A DNA stretch of 64,000 nt from Portunus trituberculatus. Its lineage: Eukaryota; Arthropoda; Malacostraca; Decapoda; Portunidae. This document shows positions 42,936-55,519 of this stretch, one piece after another. Below the pieces are notes generated by a model. It was not told the DNA's origin, searched no databases, and worked only from the letters and a program-made list of their open reading frames with translations. The stretch's first letter is position 1, and the number at the start of each line of letters is the position of its first letter. Location of the stretch: the NCBI RefSeq assembly GCF_017591435.1, contig NC_059281.1, positions 14,027,402-14,091,401 of the forward strand, in the 5' to 3' direction. The translations under genes and the position numbers were made by a program.

Positions 42936-45900
42936 GGACATTTGACTATCATGTATTTTTTTAAGTATTAAATCGAACTTTTGTGTTCAAGTATTGAAAA
43001 GTTAGACCATTAAGATGTCTCCACTATATATATATTGGCAGCTGAACAGAAAGCGGGGGAGGCAGAGGCCTTGACTTCCAAATCATCGAGGCCTGTAGAT
43101 ACTCAACAGTTGAGTTCACTAATGGAGAATTGTGGTCCACAAACACTTATGACAACTACACTCACTGCAGCTCTTTCCAGCCTCTTGGGGAATCACAGTC
43201 CCTGCCAGAGACTCTTAAGTATTAGTATTTGTCATTTAAAGAGAGCTTGTGAACAAAGATGTCAAAAATTCTGTACATAGTAATCTGCTTCAATAATGCC
43301 AAATGTTACTCATTACTCTGGTTAGAATAATTTAATGCAGTCTCGTCAAGAGTGTTAATATCGTTTCAGTTACTTGTACGACATAAGTTGAATTTTGTCA
43401 GTTTTTATATTTGAAGTGGCCTGATTCTGCCATATGACGTGATGATGTGCCATAGGGAGTTGTTACTGTTTCTTGTTGAAGAGTGGGTGCAGCAGTGCAC
43501 CTTGATATTGAGAGTATGTACAGGTTCATCTGTGACTGGTTTTGTACCATAGTTTTACAATATTTAGTGAGTGAGAGAATGACAAGTAGCCACATACTTA
43601 TGCACATAATTTCCTCTATAATTAACACTTTAAAGCTTCAAAACTAAAGTAAGATGTGATAAAGCTCGTGATAAATGGTATGCTTGTTTTTATAATGGGC
43701 AGTTTTAAGAATTATTTGGAACAGATAGCATAAACTTGCAAGGAATGTTAGTTTTCATTGAAGGGAAATCTTACCATATACAGTTCTAAGTAGAGAAGGT
43801 TAGAGCACAAGTCATGCAGCTAAGACATGTTTCCAGATGATTATTAAGTAGCAGATTTAGCAATGCTTAATTTACATCTGCACTAAAGTCTTTAAACACT
43901 GTACATAATCAGGCATGTCGTCTTTAATACAAATTACAATAAACAAAATTTCCACATGACAATTTTAGTAGTGGTACAACGTCAAATGTTCTAGGCATCA
44001 GAGGGCAACTCCAATACTAGTGGGGGTTTTTGGCTTAAAAGCACATAGAGGAAAACAAAGTCCAAACACTGATATGGTTTGCTCATCTGCATTAAACTCC
44101 CAATATAGTGTATAGCTTTCTTTAAAAAAAAAGTAATGGAACACTAACTTTGGTTAAATAATATAAAATGGCTTGGTGACTGACTGTTGCTGGAGCAGAT
44201 ATCACATGTTAAGAGATTCAGTGTTTGTGGCACAGAACAGTATCACATAGACAGCAAGACTAATCTGGCTAAAGTAATAAATTTATTGTAGTCTGGTTAG
44301 AGAAGTAATTATTATATTTATTTTGAGCCTTTGTTGCCAGTTTTACAACTTTACATCTATATTGTTGAATATATAATGCTTGAAACACTTGAGTTAGGGT
44401 TAGAGGTTAATTCTAAATTCAAACAAATCAAGAAAGGCTGCATCTGACCACACACCATTCTAGATATAAAAGTTAACACTATCATCCTTCCCTGCCACTG
44501 ATTACAAAAATGTGGCATAACTGTAATAGAGTATGGCAAACAAGGCATTAAAATTTCACTGTAGCATAACTAATTTAGTAAACAAGGCTTAAATTGAAAT
44601 CAATAGTGAGCCTGTAATATTATATTAACTATTACCTGAATATGTAGCAGATGGTGTAAGGCCATTCTGATGATATTAATCCTGACAAACTTTTAATTTT
44701 ATTTTATTAATTTCCATTCTCATAATAACTGCAAATTTGGATGAACTTCCGTACTGAGTGATTGTATTTCGGGTTTTTGAACTTTGACTACAAGACTTTT
44801 TTAAGATTAAGTTCTGAAGAAATATATTGAAGGGAAGGTGAAGGCAAGTAACCCCCTCTTCATGGGTTTGTTGCTGTTGAAACTAGTAACATAATTCATT
44901 CAGAGTTAAATTGTTATTGTGATGTACATGAGTAAGTGACTACTGTACTGTACATGATAGCATTTTAAGGCCACATGAAGATATTAATTATTGCATATTA
45001 CCCTTGAAGGAGTTGATTTTGTTACTTTTATACTTTTTTCAGAATACTTTTTGCCTGTAAGAAGGCACCATGAATACCTAACGATGGATGCTGTGTGCAC
45101 CATTACTCTCATGTTGCTGTAGTGTATCTTATGCTTCTCAAACAGGCTGCCTCTGGCTGTGAAGTGTTTGGATTAATCAGGTGGGCTGTGTAGTGACATT
45201 GAGAGGCCTAAGGTTGTGAAGCCTGTGGGAGATGGAAGTGCCTACCTTTGATTATCAAAAGATGTGGATATTTATTTATAAATGTTTCATGGTTTGCTAA
45301 TGGTAGGAACATAGGCAGTTTGTCTGCATTCATTTATTGCATGCCTTACTTTAATTTCTTGAATGGTATAGTCGTACTACCAAAAAGGAAATATGTAATA
45401 ATATAGGAAAAACCTAAGACATTTGATTTTTATTTCTTCAAAATTTATTCTAATGTCAAATTATCTTCACTCAGTTCAAATTTGAATTCATAAATTCTGA
45501 ATCTTAAATCCACCTCATATGAAGAGCCCCATGCAATAGGGGCCAACATGCCACTATTGTAGTTTTGAAAGGTTTAGGGTTAACTTTGAACAATTGTAGC
45601 ACATAGAAAAAGGCGTAACTATAAAGTATCATACATCAATGGAAAGCCTATACTGTGAGTTTACCTGAAAGAAAGAAATAAACCAAAAACCCACAAAAAG
45701 AAAAAATGGGTTTCCTTGGATTGCTGCCCAAATCAGACCACAGGTAACTGGTACTATGAATATAGCTATCAAAATTTTGTGGGTTTTTACAATGTTGTGT
45801 CAGTAATAAAGGCATTATTCATTGACACCATCACTGTTGGGCATATTACTTAACAATGAATGTGTAAGTTGCTTATGTGGTGCTGGATGGAAGGATGGAG

Positions 45901-46603
45901 AGGTTAATAATAATAAATCCAGGACTAAAGAACACTAAATGAGATGATAAGATGAGTGCATGTACACAGCACAGACTGAGACTCATGGTTGCCACACCAC
46001 TAATTGGTCGAGAGTGGGGCGTGGTATCCCAACCATGCTCACATTAGCTGCCTGCCTATGTTAGTTGAACTCTATTGCCCACTAAAACTTGATCCATCTA
46101 GTTATTTCTAGCTGCTTTCTATACACCAAAGTTAGCAACGCTCAGCCTGGTGTAGCTCTGCTATAAGGACGATTATTGAAATTTGATTTTCACCACATTT
46201 CATCAATAGTTGGTCTGGTGGAAAACACAAAGAGCTCAATTTTGGTGGTGGTGGTGGTGTTGACCCCTATCGCACAAGGCTCCTCATATACTCTGATGGT
46301 TATTCCATTTCAATTTTGTACACCTATTTTTGTATATTTTTTAAACCAATGACAAAACAGTCATCCTCAGTTAAGAGACTAAGGTGGAAATTATTGTATG
46401 ATAAAAGTATTATTGTTTGTTGTTATGGGTGTAAAGGAAAAGCCTTGAAATGCTTTGTTTCTACTGAAAACTGCTTCAGTGACTCGTATAAGTGTGACGA
46501 GTGTTCCTGTGTTGTATAATAGCAGGGTCTTGCTTTCAAGGCAGGGTGGTCAAATAAAGATTGTATATACAAACATATCAGTGTTTCTCTTCCTATCCTT
46601 TAA

Positions 46604-46815
46604 GGGGCTGCCGTGGTACAGTGGAACCACGTGTGGTCTAAGGGATCTCCAAGCGCACGGGTTCAAATCCTGTCCACGGTCCGAGTGGAGGTTGGGCTTT
46701 CTCACTCGGGACAAAGGTTTCCTAGCGGGTGGGCTTTGAGATAGGAGAAACCCCAAAAAGTATCCCCTTTAGCCCATAAATTCCCGTGAAAAGCCCACAT
46801 GATATAAATAGGAAG
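46604..46815 (+). mobile_element. Second SINE family, tRNA-Leu-like head
   Basis: GGGGCTGCCGTGGTACAGTG and GGGTTCAAATCCTGTCC mark a decayed type 2 tRNA head with A and B boxes (46604-46683). A body follows (GAGTGGAGGTTGGGC, CCCAAAAAGTATCCCC). It differs in sequence from the 27.4 kb SINE. The tail has no long microsatellite. It is in the intergenic gap between PGC-1 and gephyrin. Confidence 0.75.
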
Positions 46816-47891
46816 AACACAGATGTTTAAATTATGTACATCTGTTTTTAAAAACAGACGTGCACACTGATGCCTTAGACAACACTGATTAACAACAGTG
46901 AGTGGTCCCCCAGCAGAAGGCACTGCACTTGCACACATACCATACACATCCTTCCTGGGTACCCATACCTCACCTCTCACTTCCTTTGCCTTCATAGTAC
47001 AAGGGAAGCTTCTGCTGTATGATATTCAAGTTTCAGGTTACTAAATTATGTTATAAGAGTAAGGCCACAAATTATTTATGAAGTGAAAAATTATATCATA
47101 TACCAACTCAAACAACAGTTTCTTCCACTTCAGTATGATGAACACTTAAGTGTAAATATTTTGAGGTAGTATCAAGACTGAAACATTTAACGTATGACAA
47201 TGGGTTATCTTTAAGCTCACCACTGCAGAATAGAACCCAAATGATATTGACAAGGATCATGACAAGAGAACGAGCGAGAAGACAAGAATCTTTCTAGGAA
47301 GTGCAGCTTCAGAGTCATTATTAAGACTATGATGATTTAAGACTGTTAAGGCAATGCAACAGTTACCTATATCATCCAATTACTATTATTAAAGTAAGGA
47401 ATTTTTAAATTCAATGACTTGCAAGGAAAAGTTTAGTAATTTGGTCACAGAAAATTGTTTCTTTCAACTAATATATTCAATGTATCAACTTGGTAATCTA
47501 TCATCTTGAATCCTGATCAATCCTATACACATCAAAATAAGTATCTTCTACCTACTTGTACATTAAGCCAAGTTAAAACATGTATGACAACAGTGTAAAA
47601 TACATAATTGCAATTCAATGGCTATGAATTCAAGAATTGGAAAAATGGTTTTATCTTCAAGATAAAATTTTTTGCACACTACAATAAAGATAAAACAAAT
47701 AATTACTCATGTATCTAGACTACTTAGTCTTCATAAACTATAAACAAATGCAATATGATTATACATATACAAATAACATTAAACACTTACCACTCGGCAG
47801 AGGCAACCGGCACAGGAGACGTGTGGTCTGGCAGTAACAAGCAACATCTGCAGCACCATGAACTCATTGAACCTGAGGAGTCTGTTTGTGT

Positions 47892-50800
47892 CTACATATT
47901 TAGAAGAATAACTTCCACTGTTGATCCCTCGACCAAACTCTTGTTTTCTGCGCTAGCAGGAGGCAGCTTAAGTAAAGCTTGAGCTGAAGCCATGGAGAGG
48001 AGGCGAGAGGAAAGCTGATTGCCTGTTGAGTATGCAAGTGGGACTTCTCCTCCTGGCTGCCACGACAGAAAAGCTCTATGGTATTCAGGCCGTGGATCCA
48101 GCTGCATTGTTTCAGCCAGCTGCAATTTCAGAAGTGTTTGCAGTAAGACCAGGTAACTTGTAAAGTATGAAACCAGGTAACTTGTAAAGTTAATAAAAGC
48201 AGTTAAAGCATTAATGAGTTGAAACAAATAGTTACAGCACAGTTTTAATGAATGAGCATTAGAGCAACATAATGAATACCTAGATACTGTAAAACATGGT
48301 CTAGAACAGGGGTTCCCAACCAGTGGGTCGCAACCCCCTGGAGGTTCGTGAAGCCTTGCCAGAAGTAGCTTGGGATAATATTAATTTTGTCAATTACATT
48401 TTTTTTTTTTTTTTTTTTCCCGGTGCAAAACAAAACATGTGCTACATTAGTTCAGTGTCATTAAGTGATATGGGTGTATGTATGCATGCCTGTGAGTAAA
48501 TGTGATAGTAAGACCTGAGTAGGGAGGGGATCACATGGGTTTCAAACTTTTAGGTAAGGGGTCGCGAGTGCCAAAAGGCTGGGAACCACTGGTCTAGAGT
48601 AATCAGAGAATAAGCAGAAGAGGGGAAGATTAGGAGAGGAGACCACTTATGAATTGATGGTAAGTATACAAGAAAAGCTTAATCGCAAGAGTATCTGAAA
48701 AGTGTGTGGATCAAGAAGAAACCACAAGACAACCAAACAAGGCACATACCTTAGCTTTGATGCAAATGTTCTCACACACAGCCCTCCCGCTCATTTTGCG
48801 ACACAGAGGCAGAAGATAAAGGACAGAAGTGACAGCAGCAGAGACTGGATTGCCAGGAAGACCAATGATCAATTTCTTCTTGTTATGGTAATGACAGGTG
48901 GCAAAGGTGGTAGGCTTTCCTGGCTTCATGAACACCTTTAAACATGAAAAAATTGAAGAAATAGATCATGTTAAGTGGTTTTCTCCATAATGATCTTAAC
49001 AATGAAGCTTTACAAAATGGTTATCATATCAAATAGAAAATAACAGGAGAAAGAGAAATATAAACAGATACCTGAGCAAAATGGATCTGAGCTTCAAAAT
49101 CAGAGAGAAGCACAGGCCTTAACATATCCCTTTCTCCCATGGACACTCCCCCAGAGGTAACTAGAATATCAGCATGACTAAAGGCACTCCTTAGACTCTT
49201 GAGCAGCGCTGTGGGCTGATCCCGTGCAATTCCAGCATCAAGCACAGGGAAGCCATGCTGTTGCAGAAGTGACATAATGGTGGTCTTGTTGCTGTCTCTA
49301 ATGTGACCTTCTCGAAGAGCCTCGCCTGGCTCCTGCAGCTCATTACCTGCAGTTAGAAATTTGTAGTGTCAAAGCAATTAATACATGAAGTTCATTCAAG
49401 TAATTTAGCCAAGGGCCAAAAAAAAAAGGAAAGATTAAAAAAGGGCCCACTTGAGTACTGGCTCTCTACAAAGGGAAAAACGTCAGCCAAAATTAAGGAG
49501 CAAAATGGCTCGATACCTCCCTCTTAAAAGAAGACAAGTTGTAGAAAGTCGGAAATACAGATGCAGGGAGGGAGTGCCAGAGTTTACCAGTGAAAGGTAT
49601 GAATGATTGAGAGTACTGGTTAACTCGTGTTAGAGAGTTGGACAGAATAGGGATGAAAGAAAGAAGAAAGCCTTGTGCAGCGAGGCCACAGGAGGAGGGA
49701 GGCATGCAGTTAGCAAGATCAGTAGAACAGTTAGCATGAAAATAGCGATAAAAGATAGAAAGAGATGCAACATTTCGGCGGTGAGAAAGAGGCTGAAGAC
49801 AGTTAGTCAGAGGAGGGAGTTGATGAGACAAAAAGCTTTTGATTCCACCCTATCTAGTAAAACTGTGTGACTGGAACCCCCAAACATGCGAAGAGTACTC
49901 CATACAGGGGCGGATAAGGCCCTTATACAGAGTAAGCAGTTGGAAGGGTGAGAAAAACTGGCGGAGACGCCTCAGAACACCTAACTTCATAGAAGCTGTT
50001 TTAGCAAGAGATGAGATGTGAAGTTTCCAGTTAAGATTATGAGCAAATTACAGACCGAGAATATTCATTGTAGAAGAGGAGACAGTTGAGTGTCATTGAA
50101 GAAGAGGGATAGTTGTCTGGAAGGTTGTGTCGAGTTGATAGATGGAGGAATTGAGTTTTGAGGCATTGAAAACTAGATTTTCTCTGCCCCAATCGGAAAT
50201 CTTAGAAAGATCGGAAGTCAGGCGTTCTGTGGCGTCCCTGCGTGATCTGTTGACTTCCTGAAGGGTTGGTCATCTCTGAAAGGACGTGGAAAGATGTAGG
50301 GTGGTATCATCAGCGTAGGAGTGGATAGGGCAAGAAGTTTGGTTAAGAAGGTCATTAATGAATAATAGAAAGAGAGTGGGTGACAGGACAGAACCCTGAG
50401 GAACACCACTATTAATAGATTTAGGAGAAGAACAGTGGCCGTCTACCACAGCAGCAATAGAACGGTCGGAAAGGAAACTTGAGATAAAGTTGCAGAGAGA
50501 AGGATAGAAGCCGTAGGAGGGCAGTTTTGAAATCAAAGCTTTATGCCAGACTCTATCAAAAGCTTTTGATATGTCTAACGCTACAGCAAAAGTTTCACCG
50601 AAATCTCTAAAAGAGGATGACCAAGACTCAGTAAGGAAAGCCAGAAGATCACCAGTAGAGCGACCTTGACGGAAGCCATACTGGCGATCAGACAGAAGAT
50701 TGTGAAGTGACAGATGTTTGAGAATCTTCCTATTCAGGATAGATTCAAAAACTTTAGACAAGCAAGAGATTAAAGCTATAGGACGGTAGTTTGAGGGTTA

Positions 50801-53800
50801 GAACGGTCACCCTTTTTAGGAACAGGCTGAATGTAGGCAAACTTCCAGCAGGAAGGAAAGGTAGAAGTCGATAGACAAAGTTGGAAGAGTTTGGCCAGGC
50901 AAGGTGCAAGCACAGGAAGCACAGTTTTTGAGAACAATAGGAGGGACCCCATCAGGTCCATAAGCCTTCCGAGGGTTTAGGCCAGCAAGGGCATGGAAAA
51001 CATCATTACGAAGAATTTTAATTGTAGACATGAAATAGTCAGAGGGAGGAGGAGAGGAGGACAAGCCCAGAATCATCCAAGGTGGAGTTGTGAGCAAAGG
51101 TTTGAGAGAAGAGTTCAGCTTTAGAGACAGAAGAGATGGCAGTGGTGCCATCAGGATGAAATAAAGGAGGAAAGATGAAGAAGTGAAGTTATTTGAGATG
51201 TTTTTGGCTAGATGCCAGAAGTCTCGAGGGAGTTTGAGTTTGAAAGATTTTGACATTTTCTATTTATGAAGGAGTGTTTGGCAAGTTGAAGAACAGACTT
51301 GGCATGATTCCGGCAGAGATATAAAGTGCATGAGATTCAGGAGATGGAAGGCTCAAGTACCTTTTGTGGGCAACCTCTCTATCATGTATAGCACGAGAAC
51401 AGGCTGAGTTAAACCAAGGTTTAGAAGGTTTAGGTTGAGAAAAGAATGAGGAATGTACGCCTCCATGCCAGATACTATCACCTCTGTTATGCGTTCAGCA
51501 CAAAGAGATGGGTCTCTGACACGGAAGCAGTAATCATTCCAGGAAAATCAGCATAATACCTCCTCAGGTCCCCCAACTGGCAGAGGCAAAACGCCATAGG
51601 CACCTTCACTTTGGGGATCCTGTGGAGGGATTGGAGAAATAGGACAAGATACAGAAATGAGATTGTGATCGGAGGAGCCCAACGGAGATGAAAGGGTGAC
51701 AGCATAAGCAGAAGGATTAGAGGTGAGGAAGAGATCAAGAATGTTGGGCGTGTCTCCAAGACGGTCAGGAATACGAGTAGGGTGTTGCACCAGTTGCTCT
51801 AGGTCATGGAGGATAGCAAAGTTGAAGGCTAGTTCACCAGGATGGTCAGTGAAGGGAGATGAAAGCCAAAGCTGGTGGTGAACATTGAAATCTCCAAGAA
51901 TGGAAATCTCAGCGAAAGGGTAGAGGGACAGAATGTGCTCCACTTTGGAAGTTAAGTAGTCGAAGAATTTACTATAGTCAGAAGAGTTAGGGAGAGATAA
52001 ACAGCACAGATGAATTTAGTTTGAGAGTGACTGCTGAGTCGAAGCCAGATGGTGGAAAACTCAGAAGATTCAAGAGCGTGGGCACGAGAGCAAGTTAAGT
52101 CGTTGCGTACATAGATGCAACATCCAGCTTTGTAACGAAAATGAGAATCGAGAAAGTAGGAGAGAACAAAGAAGGGGCTACTGTCAGTTGCCTCAGACAG
52201 TTGTGTTTCGGTGTGGAAAAGAAGATGAGGTTTAGTAGAGGAGGTGGTGGTGTTCCACAGATTGAAAATTACATCTAAGGCTGCAAATGTTGCAGAAGTT
52301 AATGTAGAAAAAGTTGAGGAAGGTGTCAAGGCATTTGTGGTCGTCACTGAGAAAGGCGTCTGACCTGGGGACATTTTTGGTCCCTCCCCAGAAGGGGACT
52401 CCGAGGCATGGTTTCATTTAAATTTTGATTTTCAAGTGAAGGGTGTATGTGTGGTAAGTGCATGTAGTTTTGTGTGAAGAAGAAGAGTTGTCTTTAGAGG
52501 GTAAGCTGTGACTACCCCTTTGAGTTGTGAAACACAAAGGGAAATGTTCAGCGAGATCACAACTAGCTTCAATGGAAGGTTCACAGCATCCCCTGAACTA
52601 GTGCTATTAGAACTCGCTGGGAGTAAGCTGGCCCTCTTCCCTATGTAAAAAAAGGTGTCTACTCTCCTTGAATAACCTTTAGGCAGTAATTAACAAACTA
52701 TACAAAAAAAACAGCAATTAATACATATGGGTGAATCTTGTACTCTGTTGCATTTTTGTATGGTGAGAAATACAGTATTCATCATAACAAATGACTCAAA
52801 AGCATCTCAAACTGAAAACAGAAAATAATACCAGTTGAAAGGACTGCCACCACAGGTTTTCTGACTACCAAAACATTGGTGACACCAACAGTGGCCAAGA
52901 GTCCCATCTCAGATGGTCCAAGGAGAGTGCCTTGGGACAGGATCTTCTCCCCAACTCTGATGTCACACCCAAGTGGTCGAATATCCTGTCCAGTATGAGG
53001 AGTCTTCAGGATCTTGATCTCTAACTCAGTGCAGCCATCCTCAGCTTCTATAGTTACCTCTGTGTCCTCCACCTGAGGAACACACCCACTGATAAGATCT
53101 AATTCCATAATATCAGACTGAAGACATTACCCACATGTGTAATATGCCCATCTCCACCAGCATCTTCCATTACCCCAAGTCGTCTGACAATTGATACTTG
53201 ACTATATGATACAAAATCAACCATTAAGTGTTAACTGACTATAATTTTCATTCCTTTTACCAATTTTTCTGGTAGAACATGCCACCAAGAACAGAAAACA
53301 TCACCTGCACCACAGCGTCAGCTCCAGGAGGGACAGGGGCACCGGTGCTCACCCGCATACACACACCACTGGTCACTGCCTTCATCTCAGGACTACATCC
53401 TGCAGTTGAATCTCCCATCACTGCACGCAGCCCAGCTCCATCAGCAGCCAAGACTGCATATCCATCCTTTATTGAAGCAGGAAATGGTGGCAGTGGATCT
53501 TTGGCATGAATGTCTTCAGCCAGAACAAATCCTAGGGCATTCTTAGTGGAGAGGTTCTCTGTCATGCATTGTTCTGCTTGTGACAGAACAGTCTCTACAG
53601 CTTGAGAAACTGAAATCATTGGGTAAGGAGACTTCCTTGGGCGGCGAGATACACGTGAGACATCAGCCTTAGACTCTGCATTTTCTTGGTGGTGATGACA
53701 GTGGTGATGGTGGTGGTGGTGACCACAAGAATGGTGGTGATGGTGATGGTGGACCCCAGTAGATCCACACTTCACACCTTCAGACTGAAGCACATTGTGT

Positions 53801-54850
53801 GTGGCTTCCACCTCATCCTTCCACCCCATCATCAGGCTCACTGCATGTGGGATGGCTGGAGAAATAAATCTGTTGAAGGTTTGAATTATATTATTTATCA
53901 CAGCTCATAAAGAATACAACCAATGCATGCTTTTGAAATGGTACTTTCTAAGGTGGTAATCATCCCTCTAATACACATGGCACACTACCTAATAACACTA
54001 GAGCTATTGGGACATGGAAAAGGGATCTTAAGTGATGTAATGTAACTATGAAAATTTACACACAGAAGAGTTTGCTTTACCTAAGACACTCCTCTGAACC
54101 CTTTCTGCTTCCCGGAAGAGTGGCTATGAGGGTCTTTCCCCGCATGCCACACACAGGCCGCGACAGCATAGCCAGTGGCGTGACTTTCAGGGATTCTGTC
54201 AGCATGCATGTGGTGAGCCCTGGGGCCTCCTTTTCTATCACCTGCACCCAACCAACAGAGTAAGGGAAGCAGTACATAGAGGCACCCATAAAAACAACAA
54301 ATAAAATAAGTGAAAAACCTTAAAGTGATAAGAACTTAAGTAATCAAATAAAAACCATTTTGGACAATGTGAGAATGAAATGAATGACCTCAATTATTTC
54401 TTTTATGCTTCCAATTACAGGAGTTGTTTTCTTACTTTCCTGACAGCTTCAGGAGTCACATCTCGCTCAGCAAATCCCGTCCCTCCAGTGGTGAGGATGA
54501 GATGCACCTCCTCTTACACCATTCCTTCAGCTTGTCCTCAATCAGTGCACAGTCATCAGAGACACAACAGTACTTGCTCACCTAAGTAAATCATCATCAA
54601 CCACAAAATTTTACATTCACAAAATGTCAGCAAGAGTCAAATATTGAGTTGAAGCATCCACAAGTTTAGGAAAAAAGACCACACCAAAGGATTACCCAAG
54701 CATATGAAGGCCACATTTTTTTACCTTCCCTTTGAAGAGTGTGCCGCCATCCACCAAGGCCTTGAGGTTAGCCCCACCTTCATCCTGAGCTTCACCACGA
54801 GAGCAGCGGTCACTCACAGTCAATACCCCAACCTTAATCACTCTTGGCAT
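47892..54850 (-). CDS. GPHN: Gephyrin (cinnamon), molybdenum cofactor synthesis protein
   Basis: This is a cytosolic fusion enzyme: the N-terminal MogA-like domain adenylates molybdopterin and the C-terminal MoeA-like domain inserts molybdate. Coding exons are 54850-54725, 54581-54436, 54241-54081, 53869-53305, 53072-52832, 49346-49072, 48935-48750 and 48119-47892. Apart from a one-base deficit in exon 2, phases agree throughout and the total would be about 642 residues (mammalian gephyrin is about 740). Motifs seen are [20 protein letters not shown] and [19 protein letters not shown] (MogA), [16 protein letters not shown] and [14 protein letters not shown] (MoeA), TSGGVSMGE and GLPGNPVSA. 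The linker is shorter than in vertebrates and holds a histidine-rich run. The 3.5 kb intron between exons 5 and 6 contains a LINE; the intron between exons 7 and 8 contains a small hAT-like element. An acceptor (TTACAG) just before the start exon implies an upstream noncoding exon. Confidence 0.93.
48307..48591. mobile_element. Non-autonomous hAT-like element, 285 bp, in a gephyrin intron
   Basis: The ends are CAGGGGTTCCCAACCAGTGG and, reverse-complemented, CAGTGGTTCCCAGCCTTTTG. Flanks are GTCTAGAA and GTCTAGAG, an 8-bp target duplication with one mismatch. A poly(T) run lies inside. The host intron separates gephyrin exons 7 and 8. Confidence 0.78.
49408..52650 (-). mobile_element. Near full-length degraded LINE in a gephyrin intron
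   Basis: Sense with gephyrin, in the intron between exons 5 and 6. Reading on the minus strand, there is an endonuclease region (about 52400-51550: [38 protein letters not shown]). An RT region follows (about 51000-50270: [68 protein letters not shown]) and then the same C-terminal segment as the 33 kb copy ([18 protein letters not shown]). Multiple frameshifts and stops make it inactive. The 3' end shares the GCCCTTGGC sequence of the 33 kb copy. No separate ORF1 was recognised. Confidence 0.88.
53305..53869 (-). CDS. GPHN: Gephyrin exon 4: linker with histidine-rich tract and start of MoeA domain
   Basis: This 188-residue exon opens with [10 protein letters not shown], the end of the MogA domain. 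It then has a linker with runs of seven, seven and three histidines interrupted by SCG and C (about 53694-53753), a short basic segment [13 protein letters not shown], and the MoeA start ending at ADAVVQ. The histidine/cysteine run could bind divalent metal, or could be a neutral expansion of a CAC/CAT repeat. Confidence 0.9.
54436..54581 (-). CDS. GPHN: Gephyrin exon 2 with a one-base frameshift
   Basis: The exon is 146 bases where 147 are needed. It reads [20 protein letters not shown] in one frame and [18 protein letters not shown] in another. The switch lies within a short purine run near 54507-54514 (minus strand TAAGAGGAGG). Both halves match the MogA domain and both splice sites are good. 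A consensus or assembly error in a purine run is the simplest reading; a true null allele is the alternative. Confidence 0.85.
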
Positions 54851-55519
54851 ATTGGAGCAAATCTGTAAGCTAAACACAAACTGATATCAGCATGGCTTGT
54901 TTCATCAATTGTGGATCTGTTTCTATATTTGTAATTCACTTCAATCACAAAAAAATTTCCCTGAAGAAAAATTTACCCAATTTTAATGCAATAATAGAAG
55001 TTAAACTGAATAACTATCAAACAGTAAAAGAAAAAGATGAAATGAATACCTATGTGTGTGTGCAAGCTAAGAGTATTTCTATAAGTATACTTCACAACAC
55101 AGTGACTCAGACCATGCCTAATGGACCTGCAGTAAGCCAACTCATCCAATTAACAGATTTAGTGTCCCTGCAACAACACTCTGGTCGGCAAGAAAAGCAC
55201 AGAGGAACAAGAAAACCTCATCAACAGCTGGCAAGGAAAGCAAAGAGGAATGGGCAAACCTCATCAGCCAGAGGGGGTTGGCACCATATTTGCACTGTAA
55301 TCACATTGGGATCCAAGGACAGGGTACTCAGCTTCACCCAATAGGTACATCCCAGACAATGCCAGAGACATTACTCATCCCTGGGTTAATGGATTACACC
55401 AAGGATAAAGCAAATGCCCCCCCACAACCCTTAACTTGTCAGGATAGAGAACCTGACTGGCCAAGCGGTAAAAGTAAAGAATAGGACCTCCCCCTTTTCC
55501 TCCATCCACCCCCCCACCT
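54851..55519. other. Gephyrin upstream sequence
   Basis: A CTTACAG acceptor lies just before the gephyrin ATG on the minus strand, so the promoter and noncoding exon should be further upstream. Nothing in this stretch is recognisable; a 150-codon plus-strand frame at 54892-55344 has no family features. Confidence 0.35.

Larger units (their letters stand above)
41234..47891. other. Convergent intergenic region: PGC-1 3' UTR side and gephyrin 3' side
   Basis: About 6.7 kb without a convincing coding exon. The PGC-1 transcript must end here. AATAAA-type signals occur near 43938 and 44275 on the plus strand, so a 3' UTR of 2.7 kb or more is possible but unproven. The stretch holds an (AT)n array at 42174-42246, a degenerate direct repeat at about 42590-42935 and a tRNA-derived SINE at 46604. 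The remainder is AT-rich unique-looking sequence. Confidence 0.5.

Noticed and set aside
49408..52650. A host gene inside the gephyrin intron
   Set aside because: The endonuclease and reverse-transcriptase blocks with many stops and a match to the 33 kb copy show a dead LINE.
54892..55344. 150-codon plus-strand frame upstream of gephyrin
   Set aside because: No family resemblance, lysine/glutamine-rich from AT-rich sequence, and no splice or promoter support.
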